A stretch of 7,737 nt of DNA from CBCXVS01 sp965178525 (GTDB lineage Bacteria; Tectomicrobia; Entotheonellia; Entotheonellales; Entotheonellaceae), in contig CBCXVS010000328.1 of the NCBI GenBank assembly GCA_965178525.1, positions 1-7,737 of the forward strand, read 5' to 3'. Shown here piece after piece: positions 6,313 to 7,737 of the stretch. Positions within the stretch are counted from its first letter, which is position 1. Every line of letters begins with the position of its first letter. The notes under the pieces are model-generated. The model saw only the letters and a program-made list of their open reading frames with translations. It was not told the origin of the DNA and made no database searches. Both the position numbers and the translations under genes were made by a program.

Positions 6313-6330
6313 TCCTTCGTATCCTTCGAT
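6313..6330. repeat. Inverted copies of the CGAAGGA repeat
   Basis: TCCTTCG occurs at 6313-6319 and 6322-6328 with a 9-bp period. Both are reverse complements of the CGAAGGA units at the HAD 3' end, so the convergent gap can fold back on itself. T6 (6332-6337) follows on the plus strand. A terminator role for HAD is possible, but the loop would be long (about 60 nt). Confidence 0.6.
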
Positions 6331-6337
6331 ATTTTTT

Positions 6338-6365
6338 ATTCCGCATTCCGCATTCCGCATTCTGC
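6338..6365. repeat. Heptad tandem array, ATTCCGC x3 plus ATTCTGC
   Basis: Four 7-bp units are read on the plus strand, the last with one substitution. The array begins 2 nt beyond the TAA stop (6370-6368) of the dehydrogenase gene. The sequence differs from the AGCT heptads around fadA, but the period and the placement at a gene 3' end are the same. Confidence 0.92.
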
Positions 6366-6367
6366 AA

Positions 6368-7543
6368 TTAAAAGGCGCTGATACCGGTGAGGGCATGGCC
6401 AAGGGTGAGGGTGTGCACCTCATCGGTGCCCTCATAAGTGTAGACCGACTCCAAGTTCAGTATGTGCCGGATAGGCGGAAAGGCGAGTGAAATGCCAACG
6501 GCGCCATGGATGGCGCGCGCCGTGCGCGCCACGTTGAGCGCTTGGCCGACGCTGTTTTTCTTGGCCATGCTGACCTGGTACGGCGTCAGTTGATCCTGGT
6601 CTTTGAGGCGTGCGAAATGGTAGTTCATAATCTGGGCTTTGGAAATTTCCAGAGCCATCTCGACGAGCTGCTCCTGGATGAGTTGTTTGCTGGCGATCGG
6701 CACACCGAATTGGATGCGTTCACGACTGTATGCCAGAGCGGCATCGAAACACGCTTTGGCGGCGCCCATAGCCCCCCAGGCAACGCCGAAACGGGCTTGA
6801 TTGAGGCAGGACAGGGGGGAGCCTAAGCCACGGGAGTTGGGAAGCAGGTTGTCGGCTGGGATGCGGCAATCGGAGAGGACAATTTCGCCGGTATGCGAGG
6901 CACGTAAGGACATTTTCTGGTAGATCGTGGGCGTCTCGAAGCCGGGGGCGCCCCGTTCGACTAAAAAGCCGCGGATCGCTTTGGGGCTATCTTCTTCCAA
7001 CTTGGCCCAGACAATGGCAACGTCAGCGATGGGGGAATTGGTGATCCACATTTTCGAACCGTTCAGCACGTACGCATCACCATCGCGGTGTGCCATCGTG
7101 CGCATCGAGCCGGGATCGGAGCCGGAATCGGGCTCGGTCAGGCCAAAGCAGCCAATCACGTCGCCCGTGGCCATGCGCGGGAGCCAGTGCGCTTTCTGTT
7201 CCTCGGAACCGGAATGGTAAATCGCGTACATGGCCAGTGAGCCCTGCACCGAGACGAAACTGCGCAGCCCGCTGTCGCCGTACTCGAGTTCCTGCATAAT
7301 CAGCCCATAACTGACCGCGTTGACCCCGGCACAGCCGTAGCCTTTGATATTCGCGCCGAGCAAGCCAAGAGCGGCGATTTCGGGCCTGAGATGTTCCGGG
7401 AACGTATGCGCTTCGAAATGGTCGCCGACAATCGGTAGATACTTCTCAACGACGAATTGCCGCACGGTATCGCGCATCAGGATTTCATCCTCGGTCAACA
7501 CGGCATCAAGCGCGGTTAGGCGGTCTAACGCTACAGGATCCAT
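6368..7543 (-). CDS. gcdH: Glutaryl-CoA dehydrogenase-like acyl-CoA dehydrogenase
   Basis: This FAD enzyme probably oxidises and decarboxylates glutaryl-CoA to crotonyl-CoA, whose product would enter the hydratase/dehydrogenase step catalysed by FadN-type enzymes. From ATG at 7543 it has 391 residues, normal for the family. It has the intact signature CFGLTEPDSGSDP (132-144), NGSKMWITNSPIAD (161-174) and a C-terminal TYEGTDEVHTLTLG with catalytic E371. The LEYGDSGLRSFVSVQ stretch (86-100) carries E87, R94 and S95 at the positions known for glutaryl carboxylate binding and decarboxylation in human glutaryl-CoA dehydrogenase, and Y370 precedes the catalytic glutamate. GAGG lies 9 nt before this ATG. 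Upstream in-frame ATGs at 7564 and 7597 have no well-spaced site and would add residues unlike the family. It is convergent with HAD and about 1 kb upstream of fadN on the same strand. Another short-chain acyl-CoA substrate cannot be excluded. Confidence 0.88.
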   Translation of the reverse strand: MDPVALDRLTALDAVLTEDEILMRDTVRQFVVEKYLPIVGDHFEAHTFPEHLRPEIAALGLLGANIKGYGCAGVNAVSYGLIMQELEYGDSGLRSFVSVQGSLAMYAIYHSGSEEQKAHWLPRMATGDVIGCFGLTEPDSGSDPGSMRTMAHRDGDAYVLNGSKMWITNSPIADVAIVWAKLEEDSPKAIRGFLVERGAPGFETPTIYQKMSLRASHTGEIVLSDCRIPADNLLPNSRGLGSPLSCLNQARFGVAWGAMGAAKACFDAALAYSRERIQFGVPIASKQLIQEQLVEMALEISKAQIMNYHFARLKDQDQLTPYQVSMAKKNSVGQALNVARTARAIHGAVGISLAFPPIRHILNLESVYTYEGTDEVHTLTLGHALTGISAF

Positions 7544-7572
7544 CAACCACGTCCTCACTCTCATTACGTGTC

Positions 7573-7587
7573 CGTATCGGTGATACG
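7573..7587. promoter_or_regulatory. Short inverted repeat in the gcdH leader
   Basis: CGTATC-GGT-GATACG is a perfect 6-bp inverted repeat with a 3-nt centre, 30 nt upstream of the chosen ATG and downstream of the candidate promoter. It could form a small mRNA hairpin or be an operator. A chance match is possible at this length. Confidence 0.35.
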
Positions 7588-7622
7588 AGATGCCCATCGG
7601 CCTCGTTCTTTTGCTTACGCTG

Positions 7623-7652
7623 TGTATAAAGATAGCATTCTCAACAAGGCAA
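7623..7652 (-). promoter_or_regulatory. Candidate sigma-70-type promoter of gcdH
   Basis: On the minus strand TTGCCT (7652-7647) and TATACA (7628-7623) each match 4 of 6 consensus bases, with an 18-nt spacer. This is a weak match, supported mainly by its position about 80 nt upstream of the ATG. The remaining sequence to 7737 is AT-rich and shows no gene. Confidence 0.28.
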
Positions 7653-7737
7653 AACGAGATCTAGACCGAAGTTCCTCCCGTGATTCGGCGACAACTTGTT
7701 GAAATAAAAACTCAAAAGCCTGAAACGAATCGACCTT

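Noticed and set aside
6179..6367. Minus-strand open frame of 62 codons between HAD and gcdH
   Set aside because: It is translated mainly from the ATTCCGC, GGGGAAATAA and CGAAGG repeats and the antisense of the HAD 3' end. It has no protein family character.
7641..7702. TCAACAAG / CTTGTTGA inverted pair upstream of gcdH
   Set aside because: The arms are 8 bp with 46 bp between them and unlike a known site. Chance is a sufficient explanation.

Overview
The window is a bacterial fatty-acid (acyl-CoA) degradation locus. Read on the minus strand, from right to left, it carries fadN (3-hydroxyacyl-CoA dehydrogenase/enoyl-CoA hydratase fusion), fadA (3-ketoacyl-CoA thiolase) and fadE (acyl-CoA dehydrogenase, running off the left edge). 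These three supply all four steps of a beta-oxidation turn, in the same gene order as the fadN-fadA-fadE operon of Bacillus subtilis. To their right, on the plus strand, is a HAD-superfamily phosphatase of the phosphoglycolate-phosphatase type. Convergent with it, on the minus strand, is a second acyl-CoA dehydrogenase of the glutaryl-CoA dehydrogenase type.

Layout: 1-1441 fadE (C-terminal part missing); 1442-1641 an intergenic region made largely of 7-bp repeat arrays; 1642-2820 fadA; 2821-2985 a second intergenic region bounded by 7-bp repeat arrays; 2986-5391 fadN; about 5392-5564 a divergent promoter region; about 5565-6266 the HAD phosphatase; 6267-6367 a convergent gap filled with 7-, 9- and 10-bp repeats; 6368-7543 the glutaryl-CoA-dehydrogenase-like gene; 7544-7737 its leader and probable promoter. 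No gap exceeds 300 bases. No RNA gene, transposase or CRISPR array is visible.

Organism: the coding sequence is moderately GC-rich, with Shine-Dalgarno sites of the GGAG type. FadN has its dehydrogenase domain first and its hydratase domain last, as in Bacillus FadN and unlike enterobacterial FadB. Short tandem repeats of 7 bp at gene borders occur in several environmental lineages. I suspect an uncultured or environmental phylum such as NC10/Methylomirabilota, Nitrospirota or a deltaproteobacterial-type group, but the sequence does not settle this.

The enzymes are ordinary. What stands out is the repeat architecture. Four arrays of AGCTNNC/AGCTNNG heptads sit at the gene borders on both sides of fadA, and they form two nested sets of inverted repeats. 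The array ends coincide with the TAG stop codons of fadN and fadA, and with an A-run leading into the GGAG ribosome binding sites of fadA and fadE. A different heptad (ATTCCGC) sits at the 3' end of the dehydrogenase gene at 6368, and 9- and 10-bp repeats form the 3' end of the HAD gene. Other points worth a look: the HAD gene has no ATG, GTG or TTG upstream of its catalytic motif, the thiolase has NKAF where NEAF is usual, and FadE has a degenerate acyl-CoA dehydrogenase signature.
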